A DNA stretch of 64,000 bases. Origin: Nymphaea colorata. Lineage: Eukaryota > Streptophyta > Magnoliopsida > Nymphaeales > Nymphaeaceae. The first letter of the stretch is position 1, and each line of letters starts with the position of its first letter. The notes beneath the pieces were generated by a model. It made no database searches, was not told the DNA's origin, and was given only the letters and a program-made list of their open reading frames with translations. The position numbers and the translations under genes are program-made. Of the stretch, positions 23,441 through 35,228 are shown piece by piece. Where the stretch lies: contig NC_045139.1 of the NCBI RefSeq assembly GCF_008831285.2, positions 3,570,704 through 3,634,703 on the forward strand, written 5' to 3'.

Positions 23441-23544
23441 GTCATAGGACTTCAGAATAAAACTATGCTTGAAAGTATAAGTAGGTGCTCATGTCATAGG
23501 ACTTCAGAATAAAACTATGCTTGAAAGTATAAGTAGGTGCTCAT
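23441..23544. repeat. Exact 52-bp tandem duplication
   Basis: Two perfect head-to-tail copies of a 52-bp unit beginning GTCATAGGACTTCAGAATAA start at 23441 and 23493. Perfect identity in noncoding DNA points to a recent event. Confidence 0.92.
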
Positions 23545-24247
23545 GGTGAGGGTTGTAACACTCAACCCAGAGGTGAGAAAGAGTGAACTATATTGGCTTT
23601 TAACCATGGTTTTGACAAACTTCACATTGATATCTCCTCACTTGATCCCAAAGCTTAAGAGCCCAAACAAGCGGCGGCGAATTAACGACGTTGATCTCTA
23701 CAAGTTTTAAGCCTTGGGACCTAGTGGGTATAATCGCTCTCTCTATCTCTCTTTCTCTCTCTCCAAATGATGTGTAGTGCACCAGTCGGGTCGGGTGGCA
23801 TGTCGTAGCAACTTTCTTAGTTCACTTTTGAGATTATTGTTCTCTTTTATTCATGTACATAATAACACACAAACACACATACACATACACATTCGTGAAC
23901 TTAATTTTAAGTATCATTGACATTGTTTTTCATAAATCCAATAGATGCAAAATGCAGAGATCTAGAAGATTCCCTCAAATGATATCAACATCCGGTATCT
24001 AAATTTGGCTTTATGAGGTTTTACAAAGTAACAATCATAGCCATTTCATCTCCTCTATGATCATAATTTTATCCAGACATTGAATTTTACTTATCACTTG
24101 TTTCACATTTTTTGATTCATTGTTCATATTTTGACTTCCATCATGAATTGATGTGTGTGTATATATATATATAAAGAGAGAGAGAGCCGATAAAATGAGA
24201 ATGTATATCAAAATTTGGGAACAAAAAGTTTAGGGACAAGAAATTGG

Positions 24248-24357
<110 letters not shown>

Positions 24358-24567
24358 GTAAAAACCAGACCTATTGATTTTTTGTTCAAAAACTATTTTG
24401 AATAAAATATAAGCATCTTAATATATTTATAAAGACTATTTTGTTGTAAAACGTGTTTTGATTAAAGTTGTTTTAATGAAAAATGTTGATTTTTTTATTG
24501 TCATGCCATGGGGGTCATTCATGTTTTCTTATTATAAAGACACCATTAAAGTCTAACAAATGACGTC

Positions 24568-25735
24568 TTATTGGTACGGTGAAAGAAAAATGTCTTAATT
24601 CACTGTCTGAGTTGTTGGTAAGTTGGCATGCTAGAGAGAATGGTGACCTTCGTTTGAGAGAGAAAGACTTGCAACCAATGTGGCAAATTAAATCCATCTC
24701 AATCTATTCACTAAAATCGAATTGGAAGAAAATTGATTTGATTTATTTCTAAATGTTTCACACAGTTTTTTTTTTTCAAAGTTTATTTCATTTTAGGTTA
24801 TTCTTAAATAGTTTTCCAGTTTTTTTTAACATGAATATAGTAATTTTTTCCCCATCATCTACAATTCAATTGAATCGGCTGCACAATTGATGTCAATTTT
24901 CTTATTTTATAGCTAGACCTCCAACCTTTCAATGAATATTTTAATTTTTGGCTGTTGGCATTAGCGTTATAGTAACGTTATTAACAATTTGTTGTGACGA
25001 TATGTAACAATTTGGCCATCCACAACAATCTGTCATATGACAACATTGACTTTCTTGTTTTTTAGGTCACCTAATTACACATATAAATATTTGAAAAATA
25101 ATATATGTTGGGAATTTTTGTTGCACAATATTAATTCATACATTTTTTATCTTTGTTTTTCTCTCAACCATTCAATGGTTACAATGATTCCAACTACCCT
25201 CATGAGTGAGTTAAATGACTCTGAATAGCAATAATAATGTGTGTATATATATTAAACAATGAAATTAACAATAGAATTGTTTACAAGTAATGATAATAGT
25301 TTAATGATTAACAAATCATAAGAAAAAAAAATTGGGTTGTAGGTGCAGAAAAAAGTTCTAGCCAACTCATATACGTCTCTGTAACGAAGGAATGAGAAGA
25401 AATATCTTTCATGGTCTTTTTATTTTTTATTTTTAACTTTGTCTTTATGAAAAGTTTTTTTTTTCGTGTAAACTAAGAATATTTTAATCATTAATCATAT
25501 TGACACATTAAAATTCATACACCAATATGCGAATATGGTGCATCCAAAAAATAAAAGAGAGAAGCAGCATTGTAAAATAATAAAGTAATCCGACCCTTTT
25601 TAAAATTTTGGATTATTAATAAAAAAACTTAAAATTAAATTAAATATTTTTTTTTGCCTGCATAAAGTGAGGAGATCCAATAGGCAGGGCAGCTAATGAA
25701 ACTAAAATAGGCATGACCATCCTTGAGATTTCATT
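24568..25735. repeat. Duplicated noncoding segment, copy 2, with insertion
   Basis: This is the second copy of 14866-15440. The shared parts are about 24568-24988 and 25580-25735. About 590 bp between them (after ACGTTATTAACAA and before TAATCCGACCC) is absent from copy 1. I found no clear terminal repeats on the extra piece. Confidence 0.7.
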
Positions 25736-26221
25736 TCCAATTGAGAAATAAGGCTAGGCATTGGGCGAGGTCGGGCCGACCTGATTGAGTAATTGTTGAG
25801 CTCATTGCTCGACACAAGTGGGTACTTGACCAAACTTAGTAGAAAAGAAATAAAGAGATTGTCAGCCCAGCAGTTGGACTGAGGCTCCACCCATTAACTT
25901 TTCAAACCTTGCCAGACTCAATTATTTTTGACCCATTAAACCCCGGACCCAGTCAGTTTTAGGTTGGATACCCAACTACCCATCAGGTGGAGGACCCATG
26001 CCCAACCTTAGTTGAGAGGCATATCACATGGGCTCTAAGAGGTGTTTGCACTCTAACTGTAAAGGGGCAACTGATTTTTTTCTTTTTTAAATTGTTGAGA
26101 GAGAGAGAGAAAGCTGAAAAGAATTTCATTAAACCAGACACATCCAAAGATTAATCGATGTGCAAACAAAACAACTTACAGTGAGAATTAAAACAAACAT
26201 GGATCTTTTTTGGCACATTAG

Positions 26222-26386
26222 CAGGGGCCGAGGGAGGTGTGGGCAGTTGCCCACTCTGAACCAAAAAAAAATATTAATTTTGTATTGATATTTTTTTAGT
26301 ATTTTTATTACTTACATCTGAAGCCCCTAAAAATTTTAACTTTTATATTTGGTGCCCTTTAGCTAAAATTTTCTGGTTCTGGCCTG
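26222..26386. mobile_element. hAT-like MITE in unit A (about 165 bp)
   Basis: It runs from CAGGGGCCGAGGGAGG to TTCTGGTTCTGGCCTG. It contains the GTGTGGGCAGTTGCCCAC phrase seen in the inverted-repeat-arm MITE. Unit B lacks it near 34618, where the flanking sequence is continuous. The 3' target duplication is not recognisable, so the right edge may be damaged. Confidence 0.65.
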
Positions 26387-26723
26387 TGCATCCTTTCCTG
26401 TTGAGGATTATGTCATCAATCGTATGTATTGCTCAATAATTTAGGTTACATATTTCGTCCGTAGTAAGAAGAGTGCACCGACAACTCAAACGAGAGCCTT
26501 TTGTGGAAACATTGGCAAGACATTAAACGAAGTCGACATCTTTGTCAGTAGTTTTGGTTTGGATCAGTGGCCAAGCAAAAAAAAATTATGAAAAAACACT
26601 TATTTACAAATTTTCATATTCAAAAGAACGCTCATATATACATAACAAAACAAATATTTAAACATGAAGAACCTATGCATAAGTATCCAACAGTTATATA
26701 AACTAGTTCCAAGTTTTTGGCAT

Positions 26724-26894
26724 CAGGAGCGGAGCCAGGATTTTCTTCAGGGGCGGACCGAGATCTGGGTAGAGCCAAATTGAATTCAAATGCAAAAAAT
26801 ACATGACGCAATTAAAAAATTATATTTTTTTCAATGTAATTTTTTTTTCATTAGCTAGGGTGAGGCCATGGCCTAGGCGGCCCCCCCTCCCCTG
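26724..26894. mobile_element. hAT-like MITE (171 bp) with exact TSD, unit A only
   Basis: The element runs from CAGGAGCGGAGCCAGG to CCCCTCCCCTG and is flanked by a perfect 8-bp direct repeat TTTGGCAT at 26716-26723 and 26895-26902. The matching place in unit B (about 35237-35256, AAGTTTTTAGCATTTCTTAC) has a single uninterrupted target, so this insertion came after the LPP duplication. Confidence 0.9.
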
Positions 26895-28420
26895 TTTGGC
26901 ATCCCTTGCTACCAGGGATGAAACAAATTCAGATCCAAGAGACATATAGAAAAATCAAAATTGGTGATTGGATCCATTTCACGTATCATAAGCATAAGGT
27001 CAATATTCAAGTCCAACAGGGTAAACCATAGGTCTATTCTTATCAATATGGTTGATAAAAGCACCAACTAAAAGAAATCATAAAGTAGCCGCGACCGCAG
27101 ATACAACAATGTATTTCACATTCGAAATTTATAGATTTTAATCCAACCTCAAACCAAAAGTATGGTTTGATCTGAAATTTCATTTCATACCCAACTTCTT
27201 TCTCTAATCGAGCATCCTGATACAACCCAAGTACTTGATCAGATCTTCTCCTTCATGCAAAATAAAAAGAGTTTTGGATCGGATTCATGTATTAGGTCTG
27301 ATCCACGGACAACACGCGCTCCCCCAATATACGTCCATGGGATGGATATTCCACATAAAAGATCTTATCATATTAAAAAAAGCACCAAATCCAGACCGCA
27401 TTTAACAAATCAATACTTTATACTCTCAACTTTAGGGAAGAGGACGTTAAAAGTGTTGGATCCATTTAAAAATTGCAAGTCTGCGTTACGAAAACAAAGA
27501 CTAGAAATTTAAAATGTGCTTGGCTCTGAGTCGAGTCGAGCTCTATGATGTAAGCTTGAATTAGACTCGGTAAATTGAGTCTGAGCTCGAGTTCGACTAT
27601 GTAAATATCGTGTCACTTGATCCGCATGTTTTTTTTTAATTAAAAAAACTCAAAAAGGTGATAATTCATACAAAAATTACTGATATGCCCTTCGAAATTA
27701 ACAAACTGGAAAGACATGAACCAAGTCGAGTTTAAATGAGTCGAGCTTACACGGGTGAGTTCAAGAGGAGCCCGAGTTGACTCGACTTGTTCGACATCCC
27801 TTAGAAAGACCCATTAACCAAATCATTCAGAAGGCCCTTGATTACCTCACTTGAGATCCATGTGTTTGAGATGCCAAATTTAGAGTATATTCTGGCATCT
27901 TTCAAATATAGAATTTCAAATCCTTGTTACAAAGCAATTATCTAAATCTGTGAAGTTAAGATTAAGAAGCATAGGTCACAACTTTTATGTAAAACCTGAC
28001 TTTAAGAGAGAGTCAATTGTCGTTCAAAATTGTGTCGAATAATTTTTTAGTCTTAAACTATAAGATCAACTTAAGCACAACTTGAGAAGAAACAAATTTT
28101 TAATCAAATTGGAGACATTTACTAATGTCCCATGCATTATAAAAGCAGGAGACAAACACTTATAACCGCATATTTTTTTCTTTCCTTTGGCGTCTCAAAG
28201 GAGTTGGCGTAGAGCGGAAGTCCCATTGTCATGAGAACAGTCTATGATTAGATTCTCATGGTTGTCGCTTTTTCTCCACGCGCAAAAGCCATAACGCTAT
28301 AAACGCGGAGAGATTTTTTCTCCCATAGATTCCAACTTTGCTTGAAAAATATTAAATATTTAACTGAAAAGATCTTAGAGGTTAAGTGAAACTAAAATAA
28401 AAGGGACACCACCAACAAAA

Positions 28421-28579
28421 GGGAGCGTTGGCGCAACCGTAGGCAGCCGGTTCTCATTTCGAATCCTCGCAACATCAACCCTTTGTACTTTAAATGATAG
28501 ACCACCGACTTCAGTAAAAACAATCAAAAGCAGGTGATAAGGAGTTGAGTTTTCTTTTAAACCTTAAAAACCTCACTTA
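28421..28579 (+). mobile_element. SINE-like, tRNA-derived element
   Basis: The head holds a box A that fits the consensus (TGGCGCAACCG, 28429-28439) and a box B-like stretch (TTTCGAATCC, 28457-28466) at tRNA-like spacing. No tRNA cloverleaf can be folded beyond that. The body ends near CTTACTCAATAAAAG. A related piece is at 34003-34170. It is a retroposed fragment, not a working tRNA. Confidence 0.55.
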
Positions 28580-29489
28580 CTCAATAAAAGCGTAGATAAA
28601 ATGATAAAAATGACATTTTAGTGATGATAAAAGTGACGATAAATAATCTATTTGGAGCTTAAAGTTCAAACAATGACAACTTAAACTAAGATGCCAAAAC
28701 AATATTCACGTTTTTTTCCAAAAAAACCGAACATTTTTAACTTTTATTAACGTTAATATCACTTTTTTTAAAGGCACGTCCTATGCGTGGCTCAAGTCTC
28801 ACTCTCCCTCAAACTTTGCTTCAATCTTTGATAAACTTAAAGTGAAAAACACTCAGGTCTGGACCCATAAGAAAGTGACGGTTTCGACCTCTGATCGAAT
28901 CCCAAGGGCGAATTTTTTTTTTTCTTCGCGCCTGGAGTCAAATTTGACTCGAGCCGCCAGGCGGTCGTCACTAATGTTGGGAAAAATCTGCCAGCCTGTG
29001 CCAATTCAAATTACATCAATGCGAAGTGATTCGATTATTCATCCGATACAACAGCAATTTATTTTTTCATCTATAAATTATTTTATTTGAGATATTTCTT
29101 CCTTTTTTTACTATTTTTAGCCGAAACCCCAATTGATTCAGCTCAGTCGCAGTGGCCGATTCGGTCCAAATTCGGACTTCAACAACATCGGTTCCCACTG
29201 AGATGAGTTACAGAAAGAATGAGTTGGCGTGGAAAGGCAATCGCACTAAATACAGCCGCCCCTGGTAGTTATCTTGTTGTTCGTCTCCTTCTGGAAGGGT
29301 TTCCTGCGCGTCGGGGCACGCATGATTTGAAAAAAAATTCTGAGGCCCAGTTCATGCTTTATTTTATTTGGCATTCAGTCCAAGTCTCTTGTCTGTCTTT
29401 TCGGGACAAGTTAACGCCAGCGCCAAATCCGCTTCGTCCTCCTTTTGTGATTGGCGTTTGCTCATCATTCCGGTGCTAACATCTCGAGA

Positions 29490-29613
29490 GAAGGGGAGGG
29501 GGAGGGATCTTTACCTTTGTTTTCTCTGAATTGGGGTTCTCTCGCTTTCATCCTCTCGGAATTGCGGTTCTCTCGCTTTGTTCCTCTCTGAATTGGGATT
29601 GCTCTGTTGCAGG
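29490..29613 (+). other. LPP-A 5' untranslated exon (approximate)
   Basis: The sequence before GTAAGATTTTG at 29614 has a CT-rich leader with repeated GAATTG.GGTTCTCTCGCTTT phrases, as has the matching part of unit B. The splice donor is strong, and the intron would run to the acceptor at 30695, six bases before the start codon. The transcription start was not located; the left limit is a guess. Confidence 0.5.
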
Positions 29614-29990
29614 GTAAGATTTTGATGCTTCTCTCCCCTTCCTTTTCTCTAATGCGTCTCTACATGTGTGATGAATGGGTTGTTGTTTGGGTTTCATGGG
29701 TTTCATTCTGATGGGATTTCAAGTGGTTGTCTACTTTTTCTCTGGGTCCCTTTGTTCTTTCTTTCTTTCGTTCCTGGCATTGGTATGCTGGAAATCTTGG
29801 TTGTACATGTTGCCTTCTTGGTTTAATTGTGTCATTCTTCTCTTTTGTGTTAATGAATTTCTTAGTTGGGTTGTTATCGTTGTGACCCATTTGTTTGCGC
29901 AAATACTTGAGTTGAACTTTTATGTACTCCAGCAGTGGGTAATCGAGTTTCATGGCCCGTCGTTTGAAATTTTGGACTCTGGAGATTTGT

Positions 29991-30084
29991 GGTATGGATT
30001 ATTTCCGTCGGCGCTGTAGCTTACACTTCTTTCCGTCGGAGATTTGTGGTATGGATTATTTTCGTCGGCGCTGTAGCTTACACT
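29991..30084. repeat. 47-bp tandem duplication in the LPP-A leader intron
   Basis: GGAGATTTGTGGTATGGATT and its continuation to CACTTCTTTCCGTC starts at 29991 and 30038. LPP-B has a single copy near 37985, so this arose in unit A. Confidence 0.85.
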
Positions 30085-30701
30085 TCTTTGCGTCCTACAT
30101 GCCTGTTAGTGCTTTTCTTCTTATGCTTATTCTATCGCATCCAAGTGTAAATCTGAAATTAGCTTTGTGTAAAGATTTACATTAAAAAGAATCCCAGGTC
30201 TTCCCAGATCTGCCTACAGAAACCATTAGGTCGGCTTCAGTGCTGCAAAAGGAATTAACTTTTCCTTTTCCATCATTTAGAGTTTCTGGTTCATGAGAGA
30301 ACAGAGCGCCAGTGGCAATTTAACCATATGCGGTAATTATTATCTTATTTAGATAAGATATAGTCCTCGAGAACAGAAGCAATGACAATTTAAACATGAA
30401 CGACCAGACGAGGGTAGTTTGCCTTGAAAGAGAGCTATAGACAGGCCCCCTAACGTATATTCTGTTTTTGACTTTTTTCCCCTTTTCCCTTTGGTGGTTG
30501 TGCTTATCTGTATCTCCGAGCTCCATGCATATCTTGAACATTCTTCTAGTCATGTCACTTGGCAGTTAAACTATGGTAAGTTTCTTCTTATAACCATAGA
30601 CGAGTATAAAGTTTCAGAAATGAGATTACCTGGTTGAACATTATCTTTTGTTTGAAAGCAATCGGCAGTAATCTCTTTGCTTTGTCACATGGCAGGTAAA
30701 C

Positions 30702-32895
30702 ATGCCAGAGATTCAACTGGGTTGCCACACAATCAAATCCCATGGAATTAAAGTGGCAAGGTTGCATAAGCATGATTGGATAATACTTGTACTTCTTATG
30801 GTTCTGGAGCTTATATTGGCGGTAGTTATATCCCCATTTTACCGGTTTGTTGGGAAGGATATGATGACAGACTTGAAATACCCAATGAAGGACAATACAG
30901 TGCCATTTTGGGCTGTTCCAGTATGTTTGCCTTCTTGCAACTTGCAAGCACGATGACTTTTCCATGCAAATTTTATCTCCCATATTAACTTATTTTGTAC
31001 AATATTTTTGTTTCCATTAATTTATTCTTTTCAGGTAATTGGAATTTTGGTACCATTTATCATCTTCTTTGTAATCTATCTAATCAGAAAAGATGTGTAT
31101 GATTTTCACCATGGTGTATTAGGTAATTTTTTTCACTTCACTCGCATAACAGACTAGGTGATTGTCTTTTGTCACTTTTTTGATTCTTGCATCAGAAAGA
31201 CAAATAATTTTCATGATATCCAGTTTGCTAAAAAAGACTGGCCTTAACAATAGCGTCTTGCATGGTTAAACAGGAATTCTGTACTCCGTACTGATAACGG
31301 CGGTTATTACTGATGCTATAAAAGATGCTGTTGGTCGACCTCGGCCTGACTTTTTCTGGCGGTGCTTCCCAGATGGGAAGGATGTAGGTTTTCATCTTTC
31401 CATCTGTAGATTTTGCTCCGATTCGTTTTTTATGCATTATTCCAGCTTATTCATTTTGCAAATAGATTTATGTAACATGTACCTGCAAATAATTGTGGGA
31501 GTATGATCCTTTCAGGTGTATGATACAGTCACAGGCGGTGTTATTTGTCATGGAATCAAAAGTGTTATTAAAGAAGGGCACAAGAGCTTCCCTAGCGGCC
31601 ATACTTCTTGTAACATTTCCTTCCTTTCCTCAGATATCTCCTGCTTCTCTTTTTTTCTTATTTATGTCAATCAAGTGTTGCTACTTGTTTCCAACATGGT
31701 TATAATGTGTAGAGCAACTTCTATCCTGATTGAACCCTCATCTTGCTTCTTCTAGATCTTGCCACATTTAAGTATTAGTAAAAGAATCAAGTGGAATACT
31801 TGGGAAGTCAAGTTAAGGATGAACTCATAGGATAAGGAAAATCTGACAAATAGTATGATGGTTACCTTTTTCGTCCCGGATGTAAGGGGTGGGACGAAAT
31901 TTCTGGAAATATGTTTCCAGAAATCGTCCGAACAGTAACAATTTTGATGCATGTTTGTTGCGCAGGGATCAGATTTGAAATTTTGAAGGATTTTCCTACA
32001 GCTACATGAAATGTGCCCCGAATGTCTAGTTACAGGATTTCCATCTTTTTGTAAACGGAACACATTGAAATGTTTCCTTCAGATATTTTGGAAACTACAT
32101 ATATTTAAAGCACAGTACATTTCTGAGATTTAGAGGAAGATGTTCCATAAGACCCTCTCGATATGTCTTTTACTACAGTATTTGAATATATATCTAGAGT
32201 TTTAGGTTAGAAGTCCTAGCGGGCATAAATTTTTGAGGAGGAGTTGTCTTAATTCTGCACAGGAAAATCATGTATTTCTTACTGCAACATTTGGTAGGTG
32301 TTTTCCAAATTAAATCCTATAGTTGCAGCTTCTGGAAGCCTTTGCGATGTTGTTTTTATTCCACCAGATGATGATGATCTTGCTATGCATGTATAGATGG
32401 TTAGTTCTAGGTCATTCAATAAGATGCTAACGATAACTGAATATTTGATAATATTTGCAGGGTCATTCGCGGGGTTAGGCTTCCTTTCACTATATCTATC
32501 CGGAAAACTTAAAGCCTTCGATCAGAAAGGTCATATAGCAAAGCTTTGCATTGTCTTCCTGCCATTACTGCTTGCAGCCCTTGTTGGAACTTCTCGAGTA
32601 GATGACTATTGGCATCATTGGCAGGATGTGTTCGCTGGTGGCCTACTAGGTTTGTGTACTATATGCATTGCCAATAAATTGAAAATTCCTGAGTTAGAAG
32701 TGAAATATTTGTTCTTGTTTGCTACTAAGTTATCCACTCTCTTCCACAGGTTTGACAGTCGCTACATTTTGTTATCTGCAGTTCTTCCCAGCTCCGTATC
32801 ATCCAGAGGGTACGTCTTACCTCTGCTTTTCTTGTGGCATTCTTATTACCTTTAATTTTCTTTTTTCCAAAAGCATTGTATGATGATTTGCCATT

Positions 32896-32954
<59 letters not shown>

Positions 32955-33308
32955 CGCTTGCTCGCTCTCTCTCTCTCTCCACCCCTCCAACACACACACA
33001 CACACAGCACTTACATATACGAGAGTAACAGGAAAGTATCTTCCAGAGGGTTGTTTTGATTAACATGCGTCCCTCTTTCACTTGTAAATGCAATGTATAA
33101 AGAGCTTTATTTTCATATTGCAGGTTGGGGACCATATGCTTATTTCCGGATGTTGGAAGAACGCAACGCCCAAGGACAATCGAACTCTGATCAACTCCAT
33201 TTACAATTCAGACATGTTCAGGCTGATTCTGCAAGGCAGGAGGAAATAGAACAATATAGCCTGCATGATGGTAACCCAAGCCTTGATATGGAAGCTGGTA
33301 GGAGGTGA
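30702..33308 (+). CDS. Lipid phosphate phosphatase, LPP-A (314 aa, 7 coding exons)
   Basis: A PAP2-family integral-membrane enzyme. Plant LPPs remove phosphate from phosphatidic acid, diacylglycerol pyrophosphate and related lipids. Coding exons: 30702-30920, 31035-31122, 31274-31383, 31516-31609, 32461-32649, 32750-32809, 33124-33308 (945 nt, in phase throughout, GT-AG introns). Motifs: C1 K119-x6-R126-P127 (KDAVGRPRP), C2 P165-S-G-H168, C3 S215-R216-x5-H222-x3-D226 ([12 protein letters not shown]); H222 is the expected nucleophile. Hydrophobic segments lie near 25-45, 75-93, 103-118, 172-185, 200-213 and 228-242, giving the usual six helices. The start is the first ATG after the 5'-UTR intron and is shared by all three paralogues. 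The length fits plant LPP2/LPP3-type proteins. The hydrophilic tail (about 255-314) is its least conserved part. Confidence 0.93.
32897..32951. repeat. (CT)n microsatellite in LPP-A intron
   Basis: About 27 CT units lie in the last coding intron of LPP-A, followed by CT- and CA-rich sequence. The matching intron of LPP-B has only a vestige (CTCTCTCC near 40340), so the tract expanded after the duplication. Confidence 0.95.
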
Positions 33309-33570
33309 AACGTTGTTGTTTTAAAGTTTCTTTTCTCATCCTTTCCCCCTGTACCAGTATTAGATTCCTGTGTATTCAAGCACAAACTCATATTCAAATC
33401 TGTCTAGTGCAATTTTTTCAGAGTCCAGTTATTTGTCCGATTACAGTTTCTCATCACAGATTTATTTTCCTGAGCATATCACTGGCCGGTGATGTAAATA
33501 AATACCCCAAGATATGCCCTTCAGGGTTTAAAACAGAAAAAGGATGTATCGCAGAAATGAGTGCAAAATT

Positions 33571-33965
33571 GAGTCTATGATGTAACATGCAATCTGTGCC
33601 TATACTTGTACCCTGTATGACAATCAATCCATGTTATTTTTTATTATATCAGCAACTTCTGTGGCATAGCTTTCGAGTAACGCAATTAAATAATAAGGAA
33701 AAATTAATAGTCCCTCCCTAATTTGAGCATAGCTGCTAGAAATCGTGGCTAGGTCTGAGAAGCGACACAAGGAACAATAGGCTAAGGACTGCAACATGAG
33801 TCTATGATGTGAGAAGCAATATATAACCATAGTTGTATCCTGACACTAGTTCACAATTAAGCTGTGTTATTTTCATAATATGAACAACACCTACGGCACG
33901 GCTTTAGAATGACGCATAATATGAACAACGCATATAGCATAGCTTTTAGAATAATGCAATTAAAT
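33571..33965. repeat. Diverged local duplication in the spacer between units A and B
   Basis: GAGTCTATGATGT begins two related stretches, 33571-33698 and 33798-33965, each followed by a TGTTATTTT phrase and a version of GCATAGCTTT.GAATAA.GCAATTAAATAAT. Similarity is moderate. It lies in the roughly 1.1-kb spacer. Confidence 0.6.
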
Positions 33966-34002
33966 AATGAAATAGTTGTCTCTAATGGGATTAATCCAAT
34001 CG

Positions 34003-34170
34003 TTTGGGGTGGGAGTTGGTAGGGGCCAGTTCTTGTTTCGAATCTTTGGAACATCAATTAAATTTTTAAGCTGCAAACAAGGGATTACTGACATACAAGT
34101 TGAAGTGTGATACAAAGAGTAGTAGAAGTTTTGACTCTCAAACCGTAGGATAAAATAATCTTCCTGCTCA
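34003..34170 (+). mobile_element. SINE-like remnant
   Basis: The head GTTGGTAGGGGCCAG with a box B-like GTTTCGAATCT resembles the element at 28421. The tail (GACTCTCAAACCGTAGGATA, then TCTTCCTGCTCACTAATAAAG) resembles the tail-like sequence near 8490-8535 in the inverted-repeat arm. Box A is degraded, so it is not expected to be active. Confidence 0.45.
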
Positions 34171-34172
34171 CT

Positions 34173-34258
34173 AATAAAGAACAATTAATGAAAAGTAGTG
34201 TTTGCTGTGGCCAAATAATAAAGAACAATTAATGAGAAGTCGTGTTTGCTGTGGCCAA
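34173..34258. repeat. 44-bp tandem duplication
   Basis: AATAAAGAACAATTAATGA with its continuation to TTTGCTGTGGCCAA starts at 34173 and 34217, with two or three differences between units. Confidence 0.88.
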
Positions 34259-34804
34259 CTTAGTTGTGTTGCTTTTGGAGGTAGACTTGGTCCACTTGGA
34301 TTATAAGCAATAATGCTTTCTGTCGATGGGAGGTTTATGATTTTTAAGTCTTGCTTTGAATATCCGGCACTGCCATTATAAAAGTATTTTGGGGTCCAGA
34401 AATGTCACACACATGAATTCTCTCTCTAGGGTGCCATTTTTCACGTCCATTACTCTTTGGAAGCGTCTTATTTAACGAAATTATCTGTTTATATCTACTG
34501 AAAATAAAAGCATGTTCTACATTAATGTACCTTCTCCACTTGTCAAAGAAGTTTGAAGACGTCAAGAAAGCAATTTGATTATGCTAAAGTAAACATGAAC
34601 TTTTTTAGCATATTAGGGACTCATTTCTCGGTTCCGGATTATGTCATCAATTGTATGTATTGCTCAATAATTTAGATTATAAATTTCGTCCATAATAAGA
34701 GTGTAGCGACAACTCAAACGAGAGGTTCTTATTGTGGAAACATTATAAATAACCCGCTCTTCAAAGAAGCTAGGAAGTTGGCATCTTTGACACAATAATT
34801 TTCA

Positions 34805-34835
<31 letters not shown>

Positions 34836-35039
34836 TTTATTTATTTATATTTATATTTATTTATTTGAATCAGTGTCAGAGCAAGAAAAAATATTTGGAA
34901 AGACATTCACAAACTTAATATCCAAAAAGGGCATTCATTTACATAAGAGAGCAAATAATTGAACATGAGAAACCCGATGTTGATGTAAAAGTAGGACGAG
35001 TTGTTACATATTTAACCAGTTATATGAACTAGTTTCAAG

Positions 35040-35228
35040 CAGGGGCGGAGCAAAACGGGGGGCTCTTATGGACCCTGGCCCACTTCAATTTTTTTTTTAA
35101 ATTACATGTAAATTTAAAAAAAAATATTTTTCCTATATAAAAAATTTGAAAAATGATATTTCGACGCATGTCAAAATTTAGAAATTTTAATTTGGCCCCC
35201 TCATGAAAAATTGCTGGCTCCGCCCCTA
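35040..35228. mobile_element. hAT-like MITE in unit B only (189 bp)
   Basis: The terminal inverted repeats are strong: CAGGGGCGGAGC on the left, GCTCCGCCCCTA on the right. The flanking 8-mers GTTTCAAG (35032-35039) and ATTCAAAG (35229-35236) agree at 6 of 8 positions. Unit A has an uninterrupted ACTAGTTCCAAGTTTTTGG at this place, so the element inserted after the duplication. It is noncoding and is the reverse-orientation relative of 2270-2467. Confidence 0.88.

Larger units (their letters stand above)
25736..29489. other. Gene-free DNA upstream of LPP-A
   Basis: It contains dispersed-repeat phrases (GGGCGAGGTCGGGCC near 25765; a GAGCTCGAGTTCGA-type stretch at 27520-27800), two MITEs and a SINE remnant. 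From about 26190 on it is the upstream part of tandem unit A and pairs with 34590-37440 of unit B. The LPP-A promoter should lie in the last few hundred bases, but I see no certain TATA box. Confidence 0.55.
26190..33505 (+). repeat. Tandem segmental duplication, unit A (LPP-A)
   Basis: This unit of about 7.3 kb matches 34590-40893 in direct orientation, including upstream DNA, the leader intron, all coding exons and introns, and the start of the 3' flank (both end at a GATGTAAAT phrase). Unit A is longer because of two MITEs, about 510 bp extra in the intron at 31672-32186, a 47-bp duplication in the leader intron and a CT microsatellite. Confidence 0.9.

Noticed and set aside
27520-27800. 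GAGCTCGAG-type sequence (also 35570-35930 and 43600-44020) as a coding or regulatory array
   Set aside because: It is degenerate and stop-rich, and it recurs as a dispersed plant-type repeat. No defined ends or motif spacing were found.
28421-28480. A tRNA gene
   Set aside because: Boxes A and B are present, but no acceptor, anticodon or T stems can be paired. It is a SINE-like fragment.
32397-32855. Long frame starting before LPP-A exon 5 (also 39740-40294 and 53835-54359)
   Set aside because: These frames read through introns. The paralogues and the reading phases fix the splice sites inside them.
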